Positions 1 through 6,738 of a stretch of 10,678 nt of DNA are shown here, one piece after another. The notes beneath the pieces were generated by a model that saw only the letters and a list, made by a program, of their open reading frames with translations, searched no databases and was not told where the DNA came from. Each line of letters begins with the position of its first letter. The first letter of the stretch is position 1. The position numbers were made by a program, and so were the translations under genes. The stretch lies in contig JAJZHV010000021.1 of the NCBI GenBank assembly GCA_021804345.1, positions 1-10,678 on the forward strand. The letters are read 5' to 3'. Source of the DNA: Pseudomonadota bacterium (GTDB taxonomy: Bacteria > Pseudomonadota > Gammaproteobacteria > Burkholderiales > Ferrovaceae).

Positions 1-416
1 ACGAGCATTATTCGGACTCGGGCGGCAAATCGGGCGGCCAGAAGGAGAAACTGGCCTACACCATTCTCGCCGCCAGTCTGGCCTACCAGTTCGGTTTGGA
101 ATGGGGGGCTGTGCGCTCGCGCTCCTTCCGCTTCGTGGTTATCGACGAGGCCTTCGGGCGCGGCTCGGACGAGTCGGCGCAGTACGGTTTGAGGCTGTTC
201 CGGCAGCTCAACCTGCAACTGCTGATTATTACGCCACTGCAGAAGATCCACATCATCGAGCCCTTTGTGTCCAGCGTAGGGTTCGTGCACAACGAGGGTG
301 GCCGGGCCTCCAGGTTACGCAACTTGTCCATTGAGGAGTATCGGGCACAGAAAGCCCGAGAAGCTGCCGCGCTACCGGCTGTGACGCCGAAGACCGTGCA
401 GGAGGCTGCGCAGTGA
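1..416 (+). CDS. jetC: JetC, SMC/MukB-like ATPase of a Wadjet system (3' end only)
   Basis: This is the C-terminal 137 codons of a gene that begins before the window; the reading frame starts at base 3 and stops with TGA at 414-416. The fragment begins with an ABC signature (S-G-G-K-S-G-G-Q-K-E-K near its start). About 40 residues later comes a Walker B motif (FRFVVIDEAFGRG) with the catalytic glutamate, then a D-loop-like stretch (GSDES) and an H-loop region (LLIITPLQKI). This is the head domain of a RecF/SbcC/MukB-type ATPase. In Wadjet, JetC partners JetA (kleisin) and JetB (KITE) to extrude loops of small circular DNA, which JetD then cuts. The assignment to JetC rather than to another SMC-like protein rests on the directly overlapping jetD downstream. 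The tail after about residue 110 is Ala/Glu-rich and looks unstructured. The Walker A motif and coiled coils lie outside the window. Confidence 0.9.
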   Translation, partial: EHYSDSGGKSGGQKEKLAYTILAASLAYQFGLEWGAVRSRSFRFVVIDEAFGRGSDESAQYGLRLFRQLNLQLLIITPLQKIHIIEPFVSSVGFVHNEGGRASRLRNLSIEEYRAQKAREAAALPAVTPKTVQEAAQ

Positions 417-1630
417 TGTGGACGACACCGAAGGATTTGAAAGCGCAGTTGGCGCGCTTATGGGATCGAGGTGAACTGCTGCGGGATGCCGTGACGGGCA
501 ATACCCGATTCCCCTTCCGATTGACTATCAGGGGTCCCACTTCAGGGGATATCACCGGGCAGTTTGATGTTGTGCGCACTTGGGCTGCTGACCTGGCCAA
601 AGCCACCCCCTTGCGTTTGGAGTGGCAGGAGATTCGCCACCGGGTGCAAGGATTGCAAAGGCTACCGTCTGCTGGCTGGATTGACTCGCTGGATGATGCG
701 CTGGGCTGGCTCGGCAAACGTCGCGACTGGGGCAGGTTTTCAGACTTACTTGAGTTGACCCGGCTGCAAAACCCCACCTTGATACCCTGGCTGGAAAAGA
801 GACCTTTGCAGGCACTCGCACTGGAGGGTGAATGGACCCGTTTGCTGGCCGTGGTGGATTGGGTCAGAAAGCATCCACGACCGGCAATCTACCTGCGCCA
901 AGTGGACTTGCCCGGAGTGCATAGCAAGTTCATCGAGACTCATCGTGCCGTACTGGCCGAACTGCTGGACCTGGCTATGCCTGCTGATCGCGTGGAACCG
1001 ACCAAAACTGGCGTTGCGCAGTTTGCTGCCCGGTATGGTTTTCTGGACAAACCCACCCGGATTCGCTTCCGGATTCTTGATCCCGGGATTCACGCCGTTT
1101 CTGGTACGTCATGCCCAGATATCACGCTAGACGCCGGCAGTTTCAGCCAACTGGCAATGGAGGTGCGACGGGTATTCATCACCGAGAATGAAACCAACTT
1201 CCTGGCCTTGCCAAACATTCCCGAAGCGATCGCCCTCTTTGGCTCCGGCTATGGTTGGGACGCGCTTGCCCAGGCTCGCTGGCTGGAGCGGTGCGCCATC
1301 CATTATTGGGGCGACATCGACACCCATGGCTTTGCCATCCTGGATCAACTACGGAAGCACTTTAGCTCCGTCGATTCGTTCCTCATGGATCGGGCCTCGC
1401 TGGATGCGCACGCCTCCTTTTGGGGATGGGAGGATAAGCCGCAGCGCTGCGATTTGCATCGGCTGACACCTGAGGAACTGTGCCTGTACAACGATCTGCG
1501 CGACAACCGCATTCGTGAAGGGCTACGCCTGGAGCAAGAACATCTGTGTTTTGGTTGGGTGCGGGAGCGGATTGATCAATTGTTGCAACAGGACCGAAAA
1601 ATACGCTATGTCGGGAATGCAGATCGATAG
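416..1630 (+). CDS. jetD: JetD, TOPRIM-domain nuclease of Wadjet
   Basis: A complete gene of 404 codons, the usual size for JetD (DUF3322 N-terminal plus DUF2220 C-terminal regions). JetD is the nuclease that cleaves plasmid DNA reeled in by JetABC; it resembles the Spo11/topoisomerase VI A subunit, with a winged-helix part and a TOPRIM domain. The TOPRIM acidic residues are visible: a glutamate in the ITENETN stretch (E257, the expected metal-binding catalytic position) and the D-x-D pair in YWGDIDTHG (D300 and D302). The sequence around NIPEAIALFGSGYG is also typical of the family. ATG at 416 overlaps the jetC stop as TGATG; GTG at 413 is in frame and equally possible. Both use the GGAGG at 401-405, with 10 or 7 nt spacing. 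The tight overlap indicates translational coupling with jetC. No disruption is visible, so the nuclease looks functional. Confidence 0.93.
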   Translation: MWTTPKDLKAQLARLWDRGELLRDAVTGNTRFPFRLTIRGPTSGDITGQFDVVRTWAADLAKATPLRLEWQEIRHRVQGLQRLPSAGWIDSLDDALGWLGKRRDWGRFSDLLELTRLQNPTLIPWLEKRPLQALALEGEWTRLLAVVDWVRKHPRPAIYLRQVDLPGVHSKFIETHRAVLAELLDLAMPADRVEPTKTGVAQFAARYGFLDKPTRIRFRILDPGIHAVSGTSCPDITLDAGSFSQLAMEVRRVFITENETNFLALPNIPEAIALFGSGYGWDALAQARWLERCAIHYWGDIDTHGFAILDQLRKHFSSVDSFLMDRASLDAHASFWGWEDKPQRCDLHRLTPEELCLYNDLRDNRIREGLRLEQEHLCFGWVRERIDQLLQQDRKIRYVGNADR

Positions 1631-1640
1631 GATAACTACC

Positions 1641-2648
1641 ATGAAAAATGGCGCACTCCTGGTTATTGCGGGAGTCACGTGGTTGTTTTCTTTGGTGGCC
1701 AAAGCGGACTCGCCAGAACTGAGCATGCGTGAACTGGCCTCCGGTCAAATCAAGAAAGGGGTGAGATCCATTGGTTTTGGCGGAGATGGCGCCACTTGGG
1801 GCAACTATGCCCTAGTCTGGAAAGATGCTGGAACAGCGCTGGCCGATGCGGGAGACACCGGGTACTCGAATGGGAATGATTTTCATTTCTGGGCTGCCGG
1901 CGCAACCACCCCGCTGCTATGGCATGACTTGGCCATTTACGTCATTGCCCTGAAACAGGATAGCAATACCATCCAATTCATGCCCACCTCGCCGGTTTCT
2001 GGCCAGCGCCAGCCAGCGCAGGGTCAGGGTTCCAATCAGGCCTTGTTTACCAAAATGGCGATGCCCTTGGGTGGGGGGCTTTCCGCGGGGGTGCTGTTGT
2101 CCCACGAAGTCTCCCAATTTAATATGCAATCGACCACCAATCCCGCGCGCGCAACCCAGTATCAAACGGAATGGCGCCCCTCGGGGGGATGGGGGCTGGC
2201 TTGGGAAAAACCCGATTCCAGCCTGTTGATCGGTTTTCGTGCTTTGCTCAACCGGGATCGTGAGCACCGGATTGATGCCACGGGATCGGCAGTGGGCAGT
2301 GCGCAAGAAAATGAATATCGCGTGGGCGCATCCTACGCGCCCTGGGATGGCGCTCTAATGGATGTGGGCCATACCCGGGTGCAACGACAGATAACGCTCA
2401 GTGGGACCAATACCACGTTTGAGGCTCCCAACCTGGGTTTCGAGCAGAGTTTCAACGCCAACCGCATGGCGCTGAGATTTGGGTTGGATGAGAGTTCACC
2501 TGGAGCAGGGTTTTCTGCAAAGTTTGCAGACTTCAAGCTGGATGTGGCCTATATCCACAATATGGCGCGTGAACGGGTAGGAGATTTGTTTGGAGTGAAC
2601 AGCCAAAGCTTGATCATGACACTAAGCTTCAATGCTCAAGCACACTGA
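1641..2648 (+). CDS. Exported protein, probable outer-membrane beta-barrel, unknown function
   Basis: 335 codons from an ATG at 1641. The frame is open further upstream, but only this start gives a proper signal peptide: MKN, a hydrophobic core (ALLVIAGVTWLFSLV), then AKA before D-S, so signal peptidase I would cut after about residue 22. The mature part alternates polar and hydrophobic residues, is rich in Gly/Asn/Tyr/Trp, has no long hydrophobic helix, and ends with a likely closing strand (LIMTLSFN) near the C terminus. These are features of a small outer-membrane barrel. I do not recognise the family. The repeated short strand-and-turn pattern vaguely recalls PorV/TraF/FadL-like barrels, but no diagnostic motif was found. 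It begins 10 nt after the jetD stop on the same strand and could be read through from jetD. The ribosome binding site is poor (GATAGGAT region). No strong own promoter is visible in the end of jetD. Confidence 0.75.
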   Translation: MKNGALLVIAGVTWLFSLVAKADSPELSMRELASGQIKKGVRSIGFGGDGATWGNYALVWKDAGTALADAGDTGYSNGNDFHFWAAGATTPLLWHDLAIYVIALKQDSNTIQFMPTSPVSGQRQPAQGQGSNQALFTKMAMPLGGGLSAGVLLSHEVSQFNMQSTTNPARATQYQTEWRPSGGWGLAWEKPDSSLLIGFRALLNRDREHRIDATGSAVGSAQENEYRVGASYAPWDGALMDVGHTRVQRQITLSGTNTTFEAPNLGFEQSFNANRMALRFGLDESSPGAGFSAKFADFKLDVAYIHNMARERVGDLFGVNSQSLIMTLSFNAQAH

Positions 2649-2689
2649 AGGTCAGGGTGCGGCAACAAGGGCTGAGGATGTTTCCCGGG

Positions 2690-2714
2690 CAAGCACCAGA
2701 TGGCGGCGTGCTTG
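2690..2714. terminator. Hairpin between convergent genes, possible bidirectional terminator
   Basis: A 7-bp inverted repeat (CAAGCAC at 2690-2696, GTGCTTG at 2708-2714) with an 11-nt loop sits in the 75-bp gap between the stop of the barrel protein gene and the stop of the convergent EAL-GGDEF gene. Position and symmetry suit a shared transcript end, but there is no T-tract on either side, so intrinsic termination is uncertain. Confidence 0.3.
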
Positions 2715-2723
2715 GCTATGCGC

Positions 2724-4568
2724 TTACTGAACCCGACAGTTGATTTCGGGAAGGTGGAGAGGAACAGGGGCGCCGGGCGCATCCAGGCGACGGTTGACGA
2801 ATAGGGAGTTGCCTGCGATTTGTTTGGCCTGTTTTTTTGCACCAGAGGCCACGCGCGAAACTTCCATGTAGGAAGAAAACAAGCCCGGGGGTACCAGAAT
2901 GGCGCCAATGGAAAGCGATGTGAGCGGGTGAAATTCCTTTTCAAAGCGGCGGTTTTCGGTGTAGTAGCCGCCGCGTTTGACGTCTTCCGGGGTGAAGTTG
3001 CTCTGGATGGCTACTTCAAAGGCCTGTAAAGCGTGGTGACAACGGGATTCCCAATCCGCGCTTTGAAACAGGATGATGAAATCATCCCCGCCAATATGTC
3101 CCAGAAAATCCAGGTCCCGATCGCAGGCCTCTGCCAGGATATTGGCGGTCATCTGAATCACCGAATCGCCTGCGCTGAATCCATACACGTCGTTGTAGGG
3201 CTTGAAATGATCCAGGTCGCAGTAGCAGGCACAAAAAGGCGTTTTGGAGCGCAGCAAACCATCCAGATGTTCGTGAATGGGGACATTGCCCGGTAACTGT
3301 GTGAGGGGGTTGGCATATTTTGCGGCCTGAATCTGCATTTCTGTGATGACTCGCAGCAGATCATGACCGTGGGCAAAGCCGAAATAGCGGCCATTGTCCG
3401 TGACGATGAAGCCCTGCACCAGATGGCGCCGTTCTGCGTTACCCAACATACGGCTGATTTCTTGGACTGTAGAGGTTTTATCCACCAGCATGGGTCGGGA
3501 GTCCATGTGCAAAGTGCAGGACTTTTTGCCATAGAGTTCATGTCGATAGGGCTGGGCAAAGCTTCCGATCAGGGAGGAGCGCGTAATCAGGCCAACGGGG
3601 ACATGATCGCTGCGGACGACCGGGATCGAATCCAGTTGCGGGTCTAGCTTGAACTTCAAAAACACTTCTTCATTGGTATGCGCAGTGGTTACGGGCTCCA
3701 GAGGCAGGATGAGTTGGCGCGCAACGAGCGTATCCCGTCCCCAGACCGATTCATTGGGGGTTGTGCCCTCCTCAGACAGGCGACGCAGGGCTCTTTCCTT
3801 GGATTCGGGGAGCGCAGAGATGGGTTGCGTATGGGGTCGTGAAAAATAATACCCTTGCCCCATTTGCACGCCCAGTTTCTTGATGAGACGCATTTCGGAT
3901 TCGCTCTCGATGCCCTCGGCAATCAGGGTACATTGGGCACTTTGGGCGATTTCCACGATGGAGCGGACAAACTGTGTCTTGACCGGATCATGTTCAATGT
4001 TTTGCACGAAGTGGCGATCGATCTTGACATAAGCCGGACGCAGTTCCGACCAGAGTCGTAAACTGGAAAAACCTTCCCCCAGATCATCAATGGCTACCGG
4101 AAAACCCTCAGAGGCACATAGACGCACAGCCTGTGCTAGTTCTTCCGAGGTGTAGGGCAAGAAACGATCCCCTTCGGTGAGTTCCAGTACAATGCCCTGG
4201 CGCTTGGCGCACAGTTCGTAGGGCACAAATACTTTGGTATGGACTTGTCTGGACCGCGTCAAATGCACCAGGACATCGGGACTGATATTTAGAAACAAGC
4301 GTCCCTTCAGCCCCAGGTCGAGAAAGGATTGCATCAGCACGGAGTGGCACAGTAATTCCAGATCCAGACGTAGTTCGCATTCCTGGGCAACTTTGAACAA
4401 GGTGTTTGGCGCATGTAGCAGGCTGTCCGAGGGTCCGCGGATCAACCCCTCGTAGGCCACGATCACTCCCTCTGAAAGGCTGATAATGGGCTGAAACAGC
4501 GCAGTGAGCTGCCTGCGTTGCAAGATGGCGTTGATTTGATCGTGACTATGTGATTCCAGCATCCACAT
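2724..4568 (-). CDS. EAL-CBS-CBS-GGDEF bifunctional c-di-GMP enzyme
   Basis: 614 codons with no signal peptide or membrane segment, so a cytosolic enzyme. Residues about 10-250 form an EAL phosphodiesterase domain. It carries EGL (40-42) in place of EAL, N94 in LNIS, E129 and E132 in LELTE, D161-D162 in IDDLG, K182 in VKID, E218 and E221 in AEGIE, and Q238 in GQGY. The metal and substrate residues known for active EAL enzymes are therefore kept. Residues about 285-405 form a pair of CBS modules, which often bind adenine nucleotides. Residues about 410-585 are a GGDEF domain with GGDDF at 493-497, a permitted active variant, and an inhibitory-site RxxD at 484-487, correctly 5 residues before it. 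Both activities therefore look intact: c-di-GMP hydrolysis, and GTP to c-di-GMP synthesis with product inhibition. The start ATG is preceded by GGGGAG at 7-8 nt. The gene faces the Wadjet/barrel genes and stands alone downstream of the hydrolase gene, 122 nt away. Confidence 0.92.
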   Translation of the reverse strand: MWMLESHSHDQINAILQRRQLTALFQPIISLSEGVIVAYEGLIRGPSDSLLHAPNTLFKVAQECELRLDLELLCHSVLMQSFLDLGLKGRLFLNISPDVLVHLTRSRQVHTKVFVPYELCAKRQGIVLELTEGDRFLPYTSEELAQAVRLCASEGFPVAIDDLGEGFSSLRLWSELRPAYVKIDRHFVQNIEHDPVKTQFVRSIVEIAQSAQCTLIAEGIESESEMRLIKKLGVQMGQGYYFSRPHTQPISALPESKERALRRLSEEGTTPNESVWGRDTLVARQLILPLEPVTTAHTNEEVFLKFKLDPQLDSIPVVRSDHVPVGLITRSSLIGSFAQPYRHELYGKKSCTLHMDSRPMLVDKTSTVQEISRMLGNAERRHLVQGFIVTDNGRYFGFAHGHDLLRVITEMQIQAAKYANPLTQLPGNVPIHEHLDGLLRSKTPFCACYCDLDHFKPYNDVYGFSAGDSVIQMTANILAEACDRDLDFLGHIGGDDFIILFQSADWESRCHHALQAFEVAIQSNFTPEDVKRGGYYTENRRFEKEFHPLTSLSIGAILVPPGLFSSYMEVSRVASGAKKQAKQIAGNSLFVNRRLDAPGAPVPLHLPEINCRVQ

Positions 4569-4577
4569 ACGTGCGCT

Positions 4578-4607
4578 CCCCTTTCCCTCATGTATGGGGG
4601 TAGGGGG
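4578..4607 (-). promoter_or_regulatory. Leader hairpin that could mask the ribosome binding site of the EAL-GGDEF gene
   Basis: Reading the mRNA strand, two C-runs (4607-4603 and 4600-4596) are followed by an 8-nt loop, then GGG (4587-4585), AAA and GGGG (4581-4578). The last run is the Shine-Dalgarno sequence of the gene starting at 4568. CCC can pair with GGG and CCCC with the GGGG, giving two short all-GC stems separated by a small internal loop. The pairing is read from the sequence; any regulatory effect is inference. Confidence 0.35.
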
Positions 4608-4690
4608 TTCATTCTAGGCGGCTTATTTGAAGGAATTATTTCAGTCTGCCGGTTCTGGCCCCAATCAACCTTGTTTTAGGCAGTGGTCGC

Positions 4691-5578
4691 TCAAAAGGTG
4701 AGGGTACCCCCCGGTTTCAGGTCCAGTACTTTGGTGCGAGTGGGGCCAATGGCCTTGATGAATTCCTCCGGAGTTCCTGTCAATACGGGAAAGGTGCCGT
4801 AATGATAGGGCAGGACGAGGCGGGGGTGAATCCAGTAACGCACGGCATAAGCGGCATCTTTGGGGTCCATGGTGTAATGGCCGCCAATGGGCATCAAAAC
4901 CAGATCGGGACGATAGTAATCGGCAATGAATTTCATGTCCGAAAATAATCCAGTATCCCCCATGACCCACAATTTGAAGCCGTTTTCCAGTTCGATGATA
5001 AAACCGACCGGGTCTCCGCCCACATGGGTTTCTGTCTGGTGGGTGGCAGGATTGAGCCACTCCAGGGCGGAGGTATGCTCGGCATGCACCATGGTGATCT
5101 TGATGCCCTCCCCCAGGGGGGTGATCGTTCCGGATTTATCCATGCGGGGCGCCAGTTCGGCGGGCAGTACGCCTAAATCCACCAGGGATTGGTCCAGTCC
5201 GGCCGAGCCAATGAGGGGAATATGCTGTTTTTTGGCCAACTCTGGCCCATCGCCCAGATGATCGGCGTGGGCATGGGTGACCAGAATCAGGTCGATTCGG
5301 CCCAGGGCGTCGAGATTTTTATACTGCGCAGGAGTTTTGGGGTTTTGGGTGATAAAGGGGTCGATCAGGATGACCTTGCCTCCGGGGGTGGTCAAGCGCA
5401 CGGCAGACTGGCCCAACCAGAGGAGTTGCGTCTTACCCGTATCGGAGGGTGAATCGGCGGAAGAGGCGGCCCAGGCGGGAAAAAGTGCGCTCATGGTGAG
5501 AACTAGGGCCGCCAGGGGCACGCTGAGGTGCCGGGCCATCCAACGGTACAACACGCAAAGGACTGGAATTGGGGTCAT
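4691..5578 (-). CDS. Exported metallo-beta-lactamase-fold metal-dependent hydrolase (UPF0173-like)
   Basis: 295 codons. After a signal peptide (hydrophobic core around residues 19-37, ending PAWA-A, cut near residue 37-38) comes a metallo-beta-lactamase domain. The metal-binding HxHxDH motif is at 102-107 (THAHADHLGD), with further ligand candidates H165/H168 (VHAEH), D208 (MGDTG) and H259 (PYHYG). The arrangement matches the UPF0173 metal-dependent hydrolase family; the substrate is unknown. Family members are often cytosolic, so the signal peptide is notable and places this one in the periplasm or on the cell surface. ATG at 5578 has GGAG 5 nt upstream and is preferred. An internal ATG at 5539 (MARHL) would give a more typical, shorter signal peptide but has a poor ribosome binding site. 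The gene lies upstream of the EAL-GGDEF gene on the same strand; the 122-nt gap argues against tight coupling. Confidence 0.85.
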   Translation of the reverse strand: MTPIPVLCVLYRWMARHLSVPLAALVLTMSALFPAWAASSADSPSDTGKTQLLWLGQSAVRLTTPGGKVILIDPFITQNPKTPAQYKNLDALGRIDLILVTHAHADHLGDGPELAKKQHIPLIGSAGLDQSLVDLGVLPAELAPRMDKSGTITPLGEGIKITMVHAEHTSALEWLNPATHQTETHVGGDPVGFIIELENGFKLWVMGDTGLFSDMKFIADYYRPDLVLMPIGGHYTMDPKDAAYAVRYWIHPRLVLPYHYGTFPVLTGTPEEFIKAIGPTRTKVLDLKPGGTLTF

Positions 5579-5625
5579 GGGAGCTCCAAAAAATAAAAAG
5601 TTATATAAAAATGATCTTTTATTCT

Positions 5626-5654
5626 TTTATCATATTTTGATGCGGCTCTATACT
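5626..5654 (+). promoter_or_regulatory. Possible sigma70 promoter for the 24-codon ORF
   Basis: TATACT at 5649-5654 is a good -10 box (5 of 6). A weak -35 (TTTATC, 5626-5631) lies 17 bp upstream. Transcription would start near 5661, leaving a leader of about 29 nt before the ATG at 5690. Confidence 0.4.
5629..5634 (-). promoter_or_regulatory. Possible -10 box for the hydrolase gene, in an AT-rich divergent region
   Basis: On the minus strand TATGAT occupies 5634-5629, about 50 nt before the hydrolase ATG. No good -35 is seen at 16-18 bp. The stretch 5588-5640 is strikingly AT-rich compared with its surroundings and contains a 5-bp inverted repeat (ATGAT at 5611-5615, ATCAT at 5629-5633). This box overlaps the -35 of the opposing promoter, so the two could interfere. 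Confidence 0.25.
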
Positions 5655-5689
5655 GTGTTTCCAATACAACGCGAAAGGGGAGCGGCAAC

Positions 5690-5764
5690 ATGCGAGAACT
5701 GTATCTGCAGATTGCGATTTTGCTGGGCACTTGGGCGGTGGTCTTCGCCGACGGCAAAATCTGA
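5690..5764 (+). CDS. Small ORF for a 24-residue single-pass membrane peptide
   Basis: ATG at 5690 to TGA at 5762-5764 encodes a 24-residue peptide: MREL, then a hydrophobic stretch of about 16 residues (YLQIAILLGTWAVVFA), then the short polar tail DGKI. It is preceded by GGGGAG at 5677-5682 with an ideal 7-nt spacer and by a plausible promoter with TATACT at 5649-5654. The composition suggests one membrane-spanning helix, as in the small accessory subunits of membrane complexes, but I recognise no known family. It is not a leader peptide for a downstream gene, because the next gene converges on it and stops only 5 nt away. It could be spurious, but a near-consensus ribosome binding site together with a promoter is more than chance usually gives. 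Confidence 0.5.
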   Translation: MRELYLQIAILLGTWAVVFADGKI

Positions 5765-5769
5765 GTCGC

Positions 5770-6738
5770 TCATCGGGACCCCATCGTCCCAAACTGGCGC
5801 CGTAAAAATCCATACAGGGTGCGTGCCGTCAGATAGCCGATGAACAGATTGGCCCCCACAAAAATCGGAACCGCCAGAGCTTGCGCCGAGGTGACGCCGG
5901 CCGCGGCCAGTTTGAGCGTGCACACGGTAGCCGCCGCCAGACCGAACGTGTAGGCCCAGTAGGAAGGGGCAAAGCCTTGGGCTCCCAGCCAAGGCCCCAG
6001 GCGCACACCTAACAGCAGTTGATACACTCCGTAGCCCCACAGCATGATCATTCCATGGCTGGCGGCCTCCTGGGGTGCTAGGATCAGCCAGGCCATGGCG
6101 CACACCACGGGGGGCGCAGGCTGAATGCCCAATAAGGGCCGCTGGGGCACAGGGACTACTTGGGGTTGCCACAGTCGTTGAATGACCAGCGATTCCAGCG
6201 CAAGCCAGGAAAATAACCCCACCCCCAAAAACAGCCATCCCCAGTCAGAAAAGCCTAGCGCGCTCAAGGCAGCGGCGCTGGTAAAGTTACCGGCCACCGA
6301 GGGCAGATACAAGGTGGGGAGTGTATCCAGCGGCTCTCGTCCCCCCTGCCACAGAATTCCCGTATGCCATAGGGAGAACCCCACATGCCACCCCACTCCC
6401 AGAACGGCAAGAACCGCCGCCAGTCCATAGGAATAGGGCAACACAGCCAGCACGACCAGCAGGGTGGATACGGCCAGCAGGGCGGGTGTGCTGCCTTGCA
6501 CCGGGTGCAGGAATTCCTTACGCAGAAGTTGCGGGGAACGCAGGGCCTGCCACAGGTAACGCGTCAATAATACCGCCCAGGTCCCTGTAGCACCCAGCAG
6601 AATACTCTCGCCAACAGTGGCGGGCAGACCCCACAACCGCACTGAAACGCGCCACGCCTGACCCAGACCCGACAGCCCCAATACGATCCCGAATAATGCC
6701 GCGGGGAGGGGATTGTCAACGCTCGGAGTTAACCGCAT
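5770..6738 (-). CDS. tehA: TehA/SLAC1-family (TDT) anion channel or exporter
   Basis: 322 codons with about ten hydrophobic helices spread over nearly the full length, the topology and size of the tellurite-resistance/dicarboxylate transporter (TDT) family. The opening after the start (NPLPAALFGIVLGLSGLG) is typical of TehA-like proteins. A late helix (SYWAYTFGLAAA) resembles the segment holding the pore-gating phenylalanine of TehA. Family members move anions: TehA and SLAC1 conduct chloride, nitrate and similar ions, yeast Ssu1 exports sulfite, and Mae1 moves malate. The substrate here cannot be told from sequence. I chose ATG at 6738, which overlaps the nrdJb stop by 10 nt and has GAGAG upstream. 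The in-frame ATG at 6804 would add 22 unrelated hydrophilic residues and overlap nrdJb by 76 nt. It is probably the last gene of the nrdJa-nrdJb transcript. Confidence 0.85.
   Translation of the reverse strand: MRLTPSVDNPLPAALFGIVLGLSGLGQAWRVSVRLWGLPATVGESILLGATGTWAVLLTRYLWQALRSPQLLRKEFLHPVQGSTPALLAVSTLLVVLAVLPYSYGLAAVLAVLGVGWHVGFSLWHTGILWQGGREPLDTLPTLYLPSVAGNFTSAAALSALGFSDWGWLFLGVGLFSWLALESLVIQRLWQPQVVPVPQRPLLGIQPAPPVVCAMAWLILAPQEAASHGMIMLWGYGVYQLLLGVRLGPWLGAQGFAPSYWAYTFGLAAATVCTLKLAAAGVTSAQALAVPIFVGANLFIGYLTARTLYGFLRRQFGTMGSR

Noticed and set aside
253..777. Minus-strand ORF of 174 codons opposite jetC/jetD
   Set aside because: It overlaps genes with clear family motifs, shows no recognisable domain and has shadow-like Ser/Arg/Pro composition.
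2179..2204. G-run cluster in the barrel gene as a G-quadruplex
   Set aside because: The third run has only GG, so only a weak two-layer quadruplex is possible; probably chance from Gly/Trp codons.
5575..5757. Minus-strand 60-codon ORF overlapping the hydrolase start and the small-peptide ORF
   Set aside because: It has no convincing ribosome binding site, spans promoters and lacks coding character.
5775..5790. GGGAC/GTCCC hairpin just past the small ORF as terminator
   Set aside because: It has only 5 bp, lies within the last codons of tehA and has no T-tract on either side.
5277..5843. Plus-strand ORF of 188 codons opposite the hydrolase gene
   Set aside because: It is antisense to the well-supported hydrolase and runs across the AT-rich promoter gap; its residues look like random translation.
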